From: Subtercola sp. PAMC28395
GTDB lineage: Bacteria > Actinomycetota > Actinomycetes > Actinomycetales > Microbacteriaceae
Direction: 5' to 3'
NCBI RefSeq assembly: GCF_018889995.1
Contig: NZ_CP076547.1
Span: 558,001-622,000, forward strand
Length of the DNA stretch: 64,000 bases
A program made the translations under genes and the position numbers. The notes below the pieces were generated by a model. It had not been told where the DNA came from. It worked only from the letters and a program-made list of their open reading frames with translations, and ran no database searches. Below are positions 9,301 to 17,552 of the stretch, one piece after another (position 1 is the stretch's first letter; each line of letters starts with the position of its first letter).

Positions 9301-9789
9301 GGTCAGGTTGGCCGAGAAGCCGTTGAACGCGAGTGTGTAGGAGTAGTCGACGGATGCCCCGACTGAGGAGGCCACGTCTTTCTGCTGGCTCGCCAGAAAA
9401 TCGGTGTAGCTGGTTACCGGCGCCGACCTGGCGTTCATCTGCGAACCCTTGTCGGGCTTCGTCGGCCCGAACCCGTTCAGGCCGCCCGTGTAGGTGGACG
9501 CAGCGGGGTTGGTCATCGCGACCACGTAGCGGCCATCTGTGAAATCACTCACCGGCTGCGTGGGCGCGCTCGGCAGCGGGGTGAAGCCGATCGACGGGGT
9601 CGTGCCCTGGGATGCGGCAGCGCTCACACCGCTGATGGCGGGAAAGGCCGCAGCGCTTGTCGCCGCTCCGGTGGCTCCGAGCACCACAGCCGCCAGCGCA
9701 GCTGCGACGGTGAGACCCCGCCTCCGCCTCGCCGTTCTACCGAAAACATCGTCATGGGGCAGGGTAAATCGTCGCCGGGGAATACTCAC
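6322..9789 (-). CDS. Secreted, cell-wall-anchored subtilisin-like serine protease (S8)
   Basis: 1155 residues. N-terminal signal (RRRRGLTVAAALAAVVLGATG), an I9-type propeptide (YVVAMTNPAASTY to about residue 190), and an S8 catalytic domain with Asp in VVGDIDTG (about residue 224), His in GDGHGSHTGS (about 323) and Ser in GTSMAAPHIAGL (about 653). A PA-domain insert (KIVFCQRGVYDRTAKSAEVL) lies between His and Ser, and a Fn3-like C-terminal region follows. The end is a Pro/Thr/Ser stalk, LASTG, a membrane segment and RRRR: a sortase signal of the LAxTG type used by class E sortases. Expected to digest extracellular protein at the cell surface. Start ATG at 9789. Confidence 0.93.
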   Translation of the reverse strand: MSIPRRRFTLPHDDVFGRTARRRRGLTVAAALAAVVLGATGAATSAAAFPAISGVSAAASQGTTPSIGFTPLPSAPTQPVSDFTDGRYVVAMTNPAASTYTGGLNGFGPTKPDKGSQMNARSAPVTSYTDFLASQQKDVASSVGASVDYSYTLAFNGFSANLTAAQASALTANKNVARVTRDELKHITAAEPSTTFLGLDGPSGVWAKNGGVDAAGDGIVVGDIDTGIAPENPSFAGDALGTTPGAAPYLDSSAPAGVGPITFAKADGNTFHGECVTGEQFTTADCTTKIVGARYYLDGFGAGNIGTAATGEYVSPRDGDGHGSHTGSTAVGNNAVTATVGGDSFGQISGVAPAAKISVYKVCWSGPDPASSDDDGCTNADMLAAIDQAVADGVDVLNFSIGGSSALTTVSDTDVAFLGAASAGIFVAASAGNSGPSASTLDNASPWYTTVAASTIPSYEATATLGTTEKFAGGSITVQPNGSGPLTGPLVRADLVKLASATAADALLCAPGSLDPAKVAGKIVFCQRGVYDRTAKSAEVLRAGGTGMLLVNKTPSSIDLDEHSVPTVHLDSTAWDTTYAYSALPAATVTLSKGNTAGPSPAVPQLAGFSSHGPVLGGGSDILKPDITAPGVAILAAAANAQGGDPTWEFLSGTSMAAPHIAGLAALYLGVHPLATPAEIKSAMMTTAGNTVDSTGADVTDVFGQGAGNVDPTKYFNPGLLYLNTSDQWWQYIAGMGYDVTSDPPIVPIDPSDLNLASIAIGSLTGSQTVTRTVTSTQAGTFTASPVSIPGITTVVSPTSLSFDAAGESKSYTVSFTRTDAPLNEFATGYLSWTSGDTVVRSPLAVQPVALLAPAVVTGTGTTGSVDVPVTPGADGAIPLVAEGLAKGDLLLSTNQDPSLPLGGHSAVQGQGTPALFDVTVPAGVSYARFDLHSVTTAEQGADLDLTVDLIDDANGGAVLDEWVSATGAANERVNIASPAAGHYRLSVDVFSLPTGQSTAAMDMRSFLVSPAGGSGSFTVPPAIDGTQGTPTSYTASWRGLDYSSPYLGSVAYGDTGLTTMFEVTTEAAPPTTPTPTPTDTASPVPTVPGTPTPTSSNSASAVPDPGSGGGSGLASTGLTVLLPIGLAGILLLAGISALVVRRRRAASADGGLDE

Positions 9790-10013
9790 CTAGAGAACCT
9801 CAATCAGTCAGAGCCAACACTCGCGGCAGAGGGCCCGCACGCGTTCGACAACCCTAAATGACGACCTCCCCCTGTTTGAGGGATAAAACATTTCAGATGT
9901 GTAAAACCTGTGAAAGAGGCATGAATATTGCGCGACGCTGAAGTTTTTCACAGACTCGGCCCTGCACGCGAAGAAAATCCGCGCGAAGCAACGAACGTAC
10001 CCGGAGGCGGTTG

Positions 10014-10580
10014 CTAATCGCTGCTGCGGGAGATAGACGGAATGCGGCGCGCCGCCTCTTCGAAGAGTGCCCGCGCGCGTTCGGCGGCCCCGGCCACGGT
10101 GTAGCCCAGCCGTTCGCCGGCGCGTGCTGCGGATGACTGTGACTTGAGCATCTGCGGTGTTCCGTCTGACACTTGCTCTGCTGCCTGCTCGCGTTCGGCC
10201 TGCGACTCAAGCTCGTCGAGCTCGGCTTCGATGTCGAGGGAATCCTGATCCATAGCATCGTCGAAGTCTGCACTCAGGAACGGGATGAGCCAGTCTTCGA
10301 CCTCTTCGAGCGGGCTCGATTCGAGCGCATAGAAGCGGTGCTGTCCCTCTTCTCGCACGGTCACCAGGCCCGCATCACGTAAGACCTTGAGGTGCTTGGA
10401 GACCGTCGGCTGGCTCAGCACGAGCTTCGACACCAGGTCTGACACGCTGATCTCCCCCATCGGCGCCGTCGTGGGGTTGTCTGTCGCGGCGGGAGCATCG
10501 GAGCCCACGTAACGGTCGAGCAGGTGCGACAGGATCTGGCGCCGCGTAGGGTCGGCGATTACAGAGAAGATGTCAGCCAT
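10014..10580 (-). CDS. ArsR-family winged-helix transcriptional regulator
   Basis: 188 residues starting MADIFSVIADPTRRQILSHL, the usual ArsR opening. The recognition helix is in LSQPTVSKHLKVLRDAGLV and the wing in VREEGQHRFYALE. The long C-terminal acidic, helical region (SLDIEAELDELESQAEREQA) is unusual for ArsR and has no metal-binding CxC. The start at 10580 is chosen over an open frame to 10715 because the family begins here; TACCCT 6 nt upstream could be a leaderless -10 box. Divergent from trkH, which it might regulate (inference). Confidence 0.85.
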   Translation of the reverse strand: MADIFSVIADPTRRQILSHLLDRYVGSDAPAATDNPTTAPMGEISVSDLVSKLVLSQPTVSKHLKVLRDAGLVTVREEGQHRFYALESSPLEEVEDWLIPFLSADFDDAMDQDSLDIEAELDELESQAEREQAAEQVSDGTPQMLKSQSSAARAGERLGYTVAGAAERARALFEEAARRIPSISRSSD

Positions 10581-10695
10581 GGCTACAGGGTAGTTGCTCT
10601 GGCCGCGTTGCGCGGTGAGCGACTCCACTGACAAGCTGGGCAACAGAGCAGCCGACCGAGCCTTCTCCACACCGGCGAGGCCAGAGGAGTGATGG

Positions 10696-12144
10696 ATGAC
10701 CGGCAGCACGGCCACACGACGCCCCCGCTATGGCGCATCATCCACCCTCGTGCGGTTTCGCGAAGCGGTCAACGACTTCTCCGGTCGTTCACCCGCCCGG
10801 TTTGCCGTACTCATCTTTCTCGCCCTGGTCGCCGTGTTCACCTTTCTGCTCTCGCTGCCGGTCGCGAGCGCAAGAGGCACAGCGACCGGCCTCGCCGACT
10901 CGCTCTTCACCGCCGTCTCGGTGATCTGCGTCACCGGCCTGTCGACGGTAGACATGGCGACCCACTGGTCGGGTTTCGGCCTGACGGTCATCTACCTCGG
11001 CGTGCAGATCGGTGCGGTGGGCGTGCTGACGCTCGCTTCGATTCTCGGGCTCGTCATCTCGCGAAGGCTCGGGTTGCGTTCGCGACTGCTCGCGATCGGT
11101 GAGGCCGACCCGTCGCATGCCCACTCCGGCATCAGCGGCAGCAGCCAGGCCGTACGCCTCGGGGAGGTGGGTGGGCTGCTGGCCACCGTGGCTGTCAGTG
11201 CTCTCGTCATCGAGGCCGGACTCACCCTGCTGCTGTTCCCCCGGATGCTGCTCAGTGGCATTGCGCCAGACCAGGCGGCCCTGCAGAGCATCTACTACTC
11301 GGCCATGGCGTTCACCAACACGGGGTTCTCGCCCAACCCTGCGGGGCTGGCACCCTTCGCGAAGGACTACTGGTTTCTCGGCGTACTCATGCTCGGAGTC
11401 TTTCTCGGCAGCATCGGGTTCCCGGTGATCTACGCCGTCACCCGCGCGATCCGCACCCCCGGCAAGGCGCGCTGGTCGCTGCACGTCAGGCTCACGGTGG
11501 TGACCTCGCTGATTCTGCTGGGCGGCGGGGCGGCGCTGTACTTTGCGCTCGAATTCTCGAATCCCGGCACGTTCGGGCCTCTGAACGTGGGTGACAAGGC
11601 CTTCCAGTCGCTCTTTCTGTCGACAATGACGAGATCGGGCGGCTTCGCGACGATCCCCATCGACCAGCTGAACGGCTCCAGCATGCTGATCACCGACATG
11701 CTCATGTTCATCGGCGGCGGCTCGGCGTCGACGGCGGGTGGAATCAAGGTGACCACCATCGCGGTACTCTTTCTGGCCGCGTTTGCTGAAGCACGCGGCA
11801 ACGATTCGGTCGAGGCCTTCGGCCGGAGGATTCCGGTCGACATCCTGCGCCTGGCTGTCAGCGTTGTTCTCTGGGGGGCGACGACCGTTGCGGTGGCGAC
11901 AATCGTCATCCTGCAGATCTCGGGCGCAACGCTCGATGCGGTTCTCTTCGACGTGATCTCGGCGTTCGGCACCTCCGGCCTGTCGACCGGCCTCACCGCG
12001 AGCCTGCCCGACGCGGGAATCTACGTGATGGCCGCGACCATGTTCATGGGGCGGATCGGCACCGTGACCTTCGCGGCTGCGCTGGCCTCCCGGCACCGCC
12101 GCCAGCTCTACACCTATCCAGAAGAGAGGCCGATCGTTGGCTAG
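10696..12144 (+). CDS. TrkH/KtrB-type potassium-uptake membrane subunit
   Basis: 482-residue K+-translocating subunit with four M1-P-M2 repeats. The selectivity-filter loops are visible: ICVTGLSTVD, FTNTGFSPNP, TRSGGFATIP and FGTSGLSTGL, each with the conserved Gly. A good ribosome site (GAGGAG) precedes the ATG. The following trkA starts inside its last codons, so the two make one operon encoding a Trk/Ktr channel and its cytoplasmic gating ring. Confidence 0.93.
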   Translation: MTGSTATRRPRYGASSTLVRFREAVNDFSGRSPARFAVLIFLALVAVFTFLLSLPVASARGTATGLADSLFTAVSVICVTGLSTVDMATHWSGFGLTVIYLGVQIGAVGVLTLASILGLVISRRLGLRSRLLAIGEADPSHAHSGISGSSQAVRLGEVGGLLATVAVSALVIEAGLTLLLFPRMLLSGIAPDQAALQSIYYSAMAFTNTGFSPNPAGLAPFAKDYWFLGVLMLGVFLGSIGFPVIYAVTRAIRTPGKARWSLHVRLTVVTSLILLGGGAALYFALEFSNPGTFGPLNVGDKAFQSLFLSTMTRSGGFATIPIDQLNGSSMLITDMLMFIGGGSASTAGGIKVTTIAVLFLAAFAEARGNDSVEAFGRRIPVDILRLAVSVVLWGATTVAVATIVILQISGATLDAVLFDVISAFGTSGLSTGLTASLPDAGIYVMAATMFMGRIGTVTFAAALASRHRRQLYTYPEERPIVG

Positions 12145-12817
12145 CAACTCATCAGACGCACCCGTTCTCATCGTCGGCCTTGGCCGTTTCGGTGCGGCGG
12201 CGGCCAGCAAGCTCGAGCGCCTCGGGCGCGAAGTGCTCGTGATCGACACCGACGCGGCCCTCGTGCAGAAGTGGTCGGGTGTCGCGACACACGCCGTACA
12301 GGCAGACGCCGGCGACATCGATGCCCTGAGGCAGGTGGGCGCGCAGGGCTTCTCCATCGCGATCGTCGCCATCGGTGCGTCGCTCGAGGCCAGCGTTCTC
12401 GCCACCTCCAACCTCGACGAACTAGGCGTGCCTCAGATCTGGGCGAAGGCGATGTCGCACTCGCACGGCGTCATTCTGCAGCGCATCGGCGCCCACCACG
12501 TGATCTACCCCGAAGCGGAGTCGGGCGACCGCATCGCCCATCTCGTGTCGGGGCAGGTGCTCGACTTCATCGAATTCGACGACGAACTGTCGCTGGCGAA
12601 GCTGCGCCCTCCCCTCGCGGCCCGCGGGGCAGCGCTCTCCACTCTTGCCCTCCGCCGCAAGCACGGGATCACGGTCGTGGGCGTCAGGAGCCCCGGCCAG
12701 AAGTTCGTGTACGCGGGAGCCGACACGATCGTTGGCGAAGACGACCTGATCGTGGTGTCGGGTACGGCCGCCGACATCGACGGCTTTGCGCGGCTGCCTC
12801 GCGCGCTGAAGCTATGA
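12137..12817 (+). CDS. TrkA/KtrA-type potassium-channel regulatory subunit (RCK)
   Basis: 226 residues. A TrkA-N Rossmann domain with VLIVGLGRFGAAAASKLERL binds NAD(H)/ATP, and the C-terminal RCK_C domain (ITVVGVRSPGQKFVYAGADT) follows. The start is a TTG at 12137, overlapping trkH by 8 nt, which couples translation to the channel. It gates potassium uptake in response to nucleotide ligand. A single TrkA-N/TrkA-C unit is typical of KtrA rather than the doubled proteobacterial TrkA. Confidence 0.93.
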   Translation: MASNSSDAPVLIVGLGRFGAAAASKLERLGREVLVIDTDAALVQKWSGVATHAVQADAGDIDALRQVGAQGFSIAIVAIGASLEASVLATSNLDELGVPQIWAKAMSHSHGVILQRIGAHHVIYPEAESGDRIAHLVSGQVLDFIEFDDELSLAKLRPPLAARGAALSTLALRRKHGITVVGVRSPGQKFVYAGADTIVGEDDLIVVSGTAADIDGFARLPRALKL

Positions 12818-12836
12818 GCGCGCGCTGGAGCTAAAA

Positions 12837-12859
12837 GCGAGCATCCAGTGGATGCTCGC
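12837..12859 (+). terminator. Hairpin terminator after trkHA
   Basis: Perfect 10-bp stem GCGAGCATCC / GGATGCTCGC with a 3-nt loop, 20 bp after the trkA stop. No T-tract follows, so it may act as a bidirectional or stabilising hairpin. Confidence 0.6.
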
Positions 12860-12987
12860 CGCGACGCTCCCCACCGACACGGCCCGCCGATTCTGCGAAT
12901 CGTCGGGAACCGGCGGCGTGGGCCCAGCGCCGACGAAGCTATGCTTCGTCGGGAAAAGTGCGGCCGTGCATGGCGCGCGCCCGCCAG

Positions 12988-13827
12988 TCACCCGGCAGCG
13001 AGTTCACGCGCCCGCGCCAGCGCCGCGTCAGTCGCCTCGATGAAGATCGTGTCGAGCCGGGCATCCTGCAGCACGCCGATCGCCCGCTCTGTGGTGCCCT
13101 TCGGGCTGGTGACCTGAATGCGAAGCTGCTCTGGTGTCTTGTCGGACTGGCGCAGGAGCTCGGCCGCCCCGATGAAGGTGCCGTTCACGAGCTGGGCTGC
13201 CTGCTCGGGCGAGAACCCCTTCTCCACAGCAGCGGCCGTCAGCTTCTCTATCAACAGAAAAACGTAGGCGGGCCCCGAGCCCGAGATGGTGCTGAGAGCA
13301 TCGAGTTGTGACTCCGGAACCTCGACCACCTCCCCCACCGTGGAGAACAGCGCGCGCACGATCTCGAGCTGTTCGGGGGTCGATCGCGAGCCAGCACTGA
13401 TTCCGGTGACCGCGCGGCCCACCATCGCCGGGGTGTTCGGCATCGACCGGATGATCGCCACCCCCTCCGGCGTGTGCGACTCCGCTGTTGCGGTCGTCAC
13501 ACCGGCCGCGACGCTCACCACGATCGTGCCGGGCTCGAGTACCGGGCTGATCTCGTCGAGCAGCTCGGCGACCATGTGCGGCTTCACCGCGACGAGCACG
13601 ATGGCGGCACCGGCCACAGCCGTGCAGTTCGCTTCTGGGTCTTCACTCGTCACAAAAGAGGTGACCTTCTCCGATCGCGGGAGAAGGTCCGCGCTCGCTG
13701 TAGCACGGTTGGTCACGCGGATCGGACCATCCACGCGAACGTTGGGTGCCAGCACGCCGCTCAGAATGGCCCGGCCCATCGAACCGGCGCCGAGAAGTGC
13801 GATAGAGGGGAGCCTGATTTCGTTCAC
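12988..13827 (-). CDS. proC: Pyrroline-5-carboxylate reductase
   Basis: Last step of proline synthesis: NAD(P)H reduction of 1-pyrroline-5-carboxylate. The 279-residue product has the Rossmann motif IALLGAGSMGRAILSG, the proC signature region (GSGPAYVFLLIEKLTAAAVE) and the C-terminal TSPKGTTERAIGVL. Start is the GTG at 13827 (VNEIRLPSIALLG). Normal length; single-gene unit divergent from the CDF transporter. Confidence 0.95.
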   Translation of the reverse strand: MNEIRLPSIALLGAGSMGRAILSGVLAPNVRVDGPIRVTNRATASADLLPRSEKVTSFVTSEDPEANCTAVAGAAIVLVAVKPHMVAELLDEISPVLEPGTIVVSVAAGVTTATAESHTPEGVAIIRSMPNTPAMVGRAVTGISAGSRSTPEQLEIVRALFSTVGEVVEVPESQLDALSTISGSGPAYVFLLIEKLTAAAVEKGFSPEQAAQLVNGTFIGAAELLRQSDKTPEQLRIQVTSPKGTTERAIGVLQDARLDTIFIEATDAALARARELAAG

Positions 13828-13885
13828 CCGACCATCCTAGGATTGGGAGCACCATCGATACTCGAAATCACAAGGGACTTCATAC

Positions 13886-14848
13886 GTGAGCACATCTGGC
13901 GGCAACACAGCGATCTTCGCCGCACTGGGCGCCAACCTCGGAATCGCGGTCATCAAGTTCGTGGCCTTCGTCTTCTCGGGGTCGTCGTCGATGCTCGCTG
14001 AGAGCGTGCATTCGCTTGCCGACTCCGGCAACCAGCTGCTCCTTCTTCTGGGTGGCCGCAAGGCCCGCAAGGAGGCCGACGTCGAGCATCCGTTCGGGTA
14101 CGGCCGCGAGCGGTATGTCTACGCGTTCGTCGTCTCGATCATCCTGTTCTCGGTCGGTGGGGTGTTCTCGCTCTACGAGGGCATCGAGAAGGTCGGGCAC
14201 CCGCACCCCATCGAGACGCCATGGCTGCCGATCGCCGTGCTGGTGGCCGCGATGATCCTCGAGGGATTCTCGCTGCGAACCGCGATGAAGGAGAGCAACC
14301 ACACGCGCGGTGGCCAGTCGTGGGTGCAGTTCATCCGCCGCGCCAAGGCACCGGAGCTCCCGGTCGTGCTGCTCGAAGATGTCGCCGCGCTCATCGGGCT
14401 TGCGCTCGCGTTCATCGGCATTGTGCTCGCGGTGATCACGGGAAACGGTGTGTTCGACGGCATCGGCACCATCGGTATCGGCGTGCTGCTCATCCTGGTT
14501 GCCATCGTTCTCGGCATCGAGACGAAGAGCCTGCTCGTCGGCGAGGGCGCTGGGCCGGCCGACATCGCGAAGATCCTGGCCGCCATCGAGGCTGGCGACG
14601 AGGTCGAGCGGGTCATCCACATGAAGACTCTCTACCTCGGGCCAGACGAGCTCATGGTGGCGGCCAAGATCGCCTTGCCTGCGTCTGCGCGCCTCGACGA
14701 TGTGGCTGCCACGATCAACTCGGTTGAGGCGCGGATTCGTGCGACACTGCCCATCGCCAGGGTGATCTACATCGAACCCGATGTCTATGTCGCTCCCGTC
14801 GACCCGGCGACGCCGACCGAGGCCATCGTCATCAAGGCCTCTGACTGA
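13886..14848 (+). CDS. Cation diffusion facilitator (SLC30A9-like) transporter
   Basis: 320-residue metal/proton antiporter. The first metal site region is MLAESVHSLADSGNQ with HxxxD, and a second pair is in LLEDVAALIGLALAF (LED rather than HxxxD). The subgroup signature GGRKARKEADVEHPFGYGRE follows TM2. The C-terminal cytoplasmic domain is EVERVIHMKTLYLGPDELMV. These features match the ZnT9/SLC30A9 branch rather than FieF. GTG start at 13886. Metal unknown (Zn, Mn or Fe). Confidence 0.88.
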   Translation: MSTSGGNTAIFAALGANLGIAVIKFVAFVFSGSSSMLAESVHSLADSGNQLLLLLGGRKARKEADVEHPFGYGRERYVYAFVVSIILFSVGGVFSLYEGIEKVGHPHPIETPWLPIAVLVAAMILEGFSLRTAMKESNHTRGGQSWVQFIRRAKAPELPVVLLEDVAALIGLALAFIGIVLAVITGNGVFDGIGTIGIGVLLILVAIVLGIETKSLLVGEGAGPADIAKILAAIEAGDEVERVIHMKTLYLGPDELMVAAKIALPASARLDDVAATINSVEARIRATLPIARVIYIEPDVYVAPVDPATPTEAIVIKASD

Positions 14849-14850
14849 AA

Positions 14851-14880
14851 GCAGCGCCCAACCCCTTCGGGCCACGCTGC
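14851..14880. terminator. Candidate bidirectional terminator between CDF gene and tadA
   Basis: Inverted repeat GCAGCG (14851-14856) / CGCTGC (14875-14880) enclosing a CCC...CTTCGGG mini-stem, right after the CDF stop and before the convergent tadA stop. No T-tract; weak. Confidence 0.35.
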
Positions 14881-14936
14881 CGCAGTGACATGCGCTTGGT
14901 TCACTCAGGCCGGATCTCAGCGACGCCGACGGTCCC

Positions 14937-15410
14937 TCACGATTCGCGGAAGAAATCGGTGAGGAGCTGGCCGCACTCGTCAGCGCGCACCCCGGCGAAG
15001 ACCTCGACCCGGTGGTTCAGCCTGCGGTCCCGCAGCACGTCGTAGACAGACCCAGCGGCGCCCGCCTTCTCGTCCCACGCGCCGAAGACGACTGTGTCGA
15101 CCCGAGCCGCGAGAATCGCGCCTGCACACATCACACACGGTTCGAGCGTGACGATCAGTGTCGTGCCCTGCAGCTGCCAGGTGCCTCTTGCTCGGGCCGC
15201 CGTCCGGAGGGCGACGATCTCGGCGTGCGCGGTCGGGTCGGTGTGAAGCTCCCGTTCGTTGCGTCCACCTGCCAGGCGTTCGCCCGATTCCGTCACGACG
15301 ATCGCGCCGACAGGCACGTCTCCGGTGCGCAGCGCGAGCCGTGCCTCAACGAGGGCTTCGAGCATCCATTCGTCGTGCTGCCCGGACGCGGGGAAGACTG
15401 CTTCTGACAC
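14937..15410 (-). CDS. tadA: tRNA-specific adenosine deaminase
   Basis: Deaminates A34 to inosine in tRNA-Arg(ACG). Zinc/catalytic motifs are TAHAEIVALR (His and the proton-shuttle Glu) and LEPCVMCAGAIL (PCxxC). Start chosen at the GTG at 15410 (VSEAVFPASG) because GGAGG lies about 5 nt upstream; a GTG at 15443 would add 11 residues. The 157-residue length is normal. Divergent from upp, a common actinobacterial neighbour pair. Confidence 0.93.
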   Translation of the reverse strand: MSEAVFPASGQHDEWMLEALVEARLALRTGDVPVGAIVVTESGERLAGGRNERELHTDPTAHAEIVALRTAARARGTWQLQGTTLIVTLEPCVMCAGAILAARVDTVVFGAWDEKAGAAGSVYDVLRDRRLNHRVEVFAGVRADECGQLLTDFFRES

Positions 15411-15512
15411 GGGCCCCTCCCTCTGCGTTTGGATGATCGGCACTCGTCGTTACCCAGACCGACGTGCGGCTGCATGCTCGCTGGCTGCGTGGTCTGGCGG
15501 TAGATTTACCCT

Positions 15513-16145
15513 ATGCGAGTTCACGTTGCCGACCACCCGCTCATCACCCACAAACTGACGGTGCTGCGCGATCAGTCGACATCGTCGGCGACCTTTCGTG
15601 CGCTTACCGAGGAGCTGGTCACGCTGCTCGCCTACGAGGCGACGCGCAATGTTCGCGTGAACGAGGTGACCATCACTACCCCCGTCGCGGTGACGACCGG
15701 TGTAGCGCTGAGCGAACCACGCCCGCTGGTGGTGCCCATTCTCCGGGCCGGGCTCGGCATGCTCGAGGGAATGGTGAAGCTTGTGCCGACCGCCGAGGTC
15801 GGGTTTCTCGGCATGGTGCGCAACGAAGAGACCCTCGAGCCGAGCACCTATGCCGAACGCCTGCCCGACGATCTCTCGAACCGACAGTGCTTCGTGCTCG
15901 ATCCGATGCTCGCCACCGGCGGCTCCCTCGGGGCGGCCATCGACTTTCTCTTCGCCAGAGGTGCCGTCGACGTGACCGCCATCTGCCTGCTCGCTGCCCC
16001 CGAAGGCGTCGCGGCGCTCGAGAAGCGCACCGCGGGCCACGACGTGACACTGGTGCTCGGTGCCCTGGATGAGCGGCTCAACGAACTCGGCTACATCGTG
16101 CCCGGGCTCGGCGATGCCGGTGACCGGCTCTACGGGGTCGTCTGA
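15513..16145 (+). CDS. upp: Uracil phosphoribosyltransferase
   Basis: Pyrimidine salvage: uracil + PRPP to UMP. 210 residues starting [20 protein letters not shown], with the PRPP-binding loop [17 protein letters not shown] and the uracil-binding C-terminal [16 protein letters not shown]. Normal length and full set of motifs. An imperfect inverted repeat at 16178-16241 (GCGGGGTCA / TGACCCCCGC) could be its terminator. Confidence 0.97.
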   Translation: MRVHVADHPLITHKLTVLRDQSTSSATFRALTEELVTLLAYEATRNVRVNEVTITTPVAVTTGVALSEPRPLVVPILRAGLGMLEGMVKLVPTAEVGFLGMVRNEETLEPSTYAERLPDDLSNRQCFVLDPMLATGGSLGAAIDFLFARGAVDVTAICLLAAPEGVAALEKRTAGHDVTLVLGALDERLNELGYIVPGLGDAGDRLYGVV

Positions 16146-16297
16146 GGCAGGAGTCGACTGAGACTGGCGGCGTCTGAGGCGGGGTCATCCGACGCTGGAT
16201 CGAGTGATACTTCGTCGACTGACTCGTCCGGTGACCCCCGCTCACCACGCAAGAATCATCCATCGGGGCCGATACGGGCCGTGCTGGCGCAAATAAG

Positions 16298-16327
16298 TTG
16301 ACATGCGCACCGATATTCGGCTTTACT
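16298..16327 (+). promoter_or_regulatory. Strong sigma-A-like promoter for a leaderless small ORF
   Basis: TTGACA (16298-16303), 18-nt spacer, TTTACT (16322-16327), then 7 nt to the ATG at 16335. One of the most consensus-like promoters in the window. The first transcribed base would be at or next to the ATG. Confidence 0.55.
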
Positions 16328-16334
16328 TACCTCT

Positions 16335-16436
16335 ATGTATGACGACTCTCGCACCCCTACCTCCTTCGAGGCCTCAGGGAATGCCGGCATGATGATGCCC
16401 GGCCGCGCCGCCATGCTCTGTCGAATGTGTCGCTAA
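16335..16436 (+). CDS. Candidate leaderless regulatory leader peptide with C-terminal Cys (33 aa)
   Basis: The ORF reads MYDDSRTPTSFEASGNAGMM and ends GRAAMLCRMCR before TAA. It begins 7 nt after a consensus -10 box, so it would be translated from a leaderless mRNA. Short leaderless ORFs ending in Cys-containing tracts are known in actinobacteria as cysteine-responsive attenuators (polycysteine leaders described in mycobacteria). The end LCRMCR resembles proteins named 'putative leader peptide'. The next gene, 256 nt downstream, encodes a winged-helix regulator rather than a sulfur-assimilation enzyme, so the sensed signal is uncertain. Confidence 0.45.
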   Translation: MYDDSRTPTSFEASGNAGMMMPGRAAMLCRMCR

Positions 16437-16691
16437 CGAGACGTGCCGCTAACAAGCGCACCCTCTCTTCCCGCCCGCCGAGTTTGACTCGAATCGCACT
16501 CCTTCACGGGTGCAGATGATCGAACTCCTCTCCGGCCGACCCACACCCCGGTCTGCCGCCCCGGCGCCCTAACAACGCCACATCGACAGAAGCGCAGTTC
16601 TCCACCGCACCGGATCTCGTGAAGCCAGTCAGGCTCACACCCGGTTGCGAAACAGAGCACTGCGAGCATCATCACCCCCAAAGGACCTCCC

Positions 16692-17435
16692 GTGTCAATC
16701 GCTCATCTCACCACCTCGCTCGCACCGGCCCCCCTCACGCAGCGCCAGACCGTCACTCCGCTGCCCACCTCGGCACCGACGACCTCCGCTGAGCCGGGCA
16801 GCCCAGCGGCATCCCGCATCCGTGCCGTACCGTCGGGCACCGAAGCCCGCGGCTTCGTCTTGTACGTCGGCATCGACGAAGAGAAGGCCGAAGCAGACGG
16901 CACCGAGCTCGGCAAGATCGTTGCCCAGATCAAGGCGCTCGTCGCCCAGATCGCCCCCAGCTCAGAGACCTACGCCGCTGTTGCGCTGGCGCCGCGCGGC
17001 TCAGGCGGCCGAGACGTCGACGTCGTTCGTCTCGCCCTCCAGGATCCGGCCGCACTCGCCAAGCACCGCCACGAGGAGCCCGAACCCGAAGATCGCGCCC
17101 GCGACGGCGTCGTGATCGACCTCTCGCGCAAGCGCCTGCTGCTCGACAACGAATCGGCAAACCTCACCTACAAGGAGTTCGAGCTTCTCCAGTACCTGGT
17201 GCTGCGCGAAGGTCGCACCATCGACCGCGCCGAACTGATCAATGCGCTCTGGAGCGCCAGCGACGACGACATCCCCAACGAGCGCACAATCGACGTGCAC
17301 GTTCGCCGCCTGCGCTCGAAGCTCGGCGACTATGAAGACATCGTGCGCACGGTTCGCGGTGTCGGCTACCGCTTCGACCGCCACGCCGACGTCTCGGTGC
17401 GCCAGACGAGCACCCCCAGCCCTGACCTGTTCTGA
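16692..17435 (+). CDS. Stand-alone OmpR/PhoB-type winged-helix DNA-binding protein
   Basis: 247 residues. The C-terminal OmpR-type domain is clear: VIDLSRKRLLLDNESANLTY, EFELLQYLVLREGRTIDRAE, then the recognition helix and wing in RTIDVHVRRLRSKLGD and TVRGVGYRF. There is no receiver domain: residues 1-50 are a Pro/Thr/Ser-rich tail, and residues 55-125 form an alpha/beta region (FVLYVGIDEEKAEADGTELG) without the phospho-acceptor Asp pattern. GTG start at 16692 with AAGGAC upstream. Its input is therefore not a classical phosphorelay. The nearest promoter is that of the leader peptide. Confidence 0.85.
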   Translation: MSIAHLTTSLAPAPLTQRQTVTPLPTSAPTTSAEPGSPAASRIRAVPSGTEARGFVLYVGIDEEKAEADGTELGKIVAQIKALVAQIAPSSETYAAVALAPRGSGGRDVDVVRLALQDPAALAKHRHEEPEPEDRARDGVVIDLSRKRLLLDNESANLTYKEFELLQYLVLREGRTIDRAELINALWSASDDDIPNERTIDVHVRRLRSKLGDYEDIVRTVRGVGYRFDRHADVSVRQTSTPSPDLF

Positions 17436-17552
17436 ATGCTGTTTGTTTGGTGCGCCGCGGAAATATTCCCGCACGGATCAGAGGTTCCAAGCGCGAAACG
17501 AACAGACGCAGACCCTCTGGGCGAATTCTTAGGAAAATAACGTTTTGATAAC

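Noticed and set aside
10789..12411. 540-codon minus-strand frame opposite trkH/trkA
   Set aside because: Shadow of GC-rich codons; Arg/Asp/Gly-rich with no motif, while trkH on the other strand has all four filter loops.
13880..14875. 331-codon minus-strand frame opposite the CDF transporter
   Set aside because: Asp/Arg/His-rich shadow; no membrane helices or motifs.
14849..14936. Possible tRNA-Ser next to tadA
   Set aside because: Looked for because of common synteny; no cloverleaf or T-loop found.
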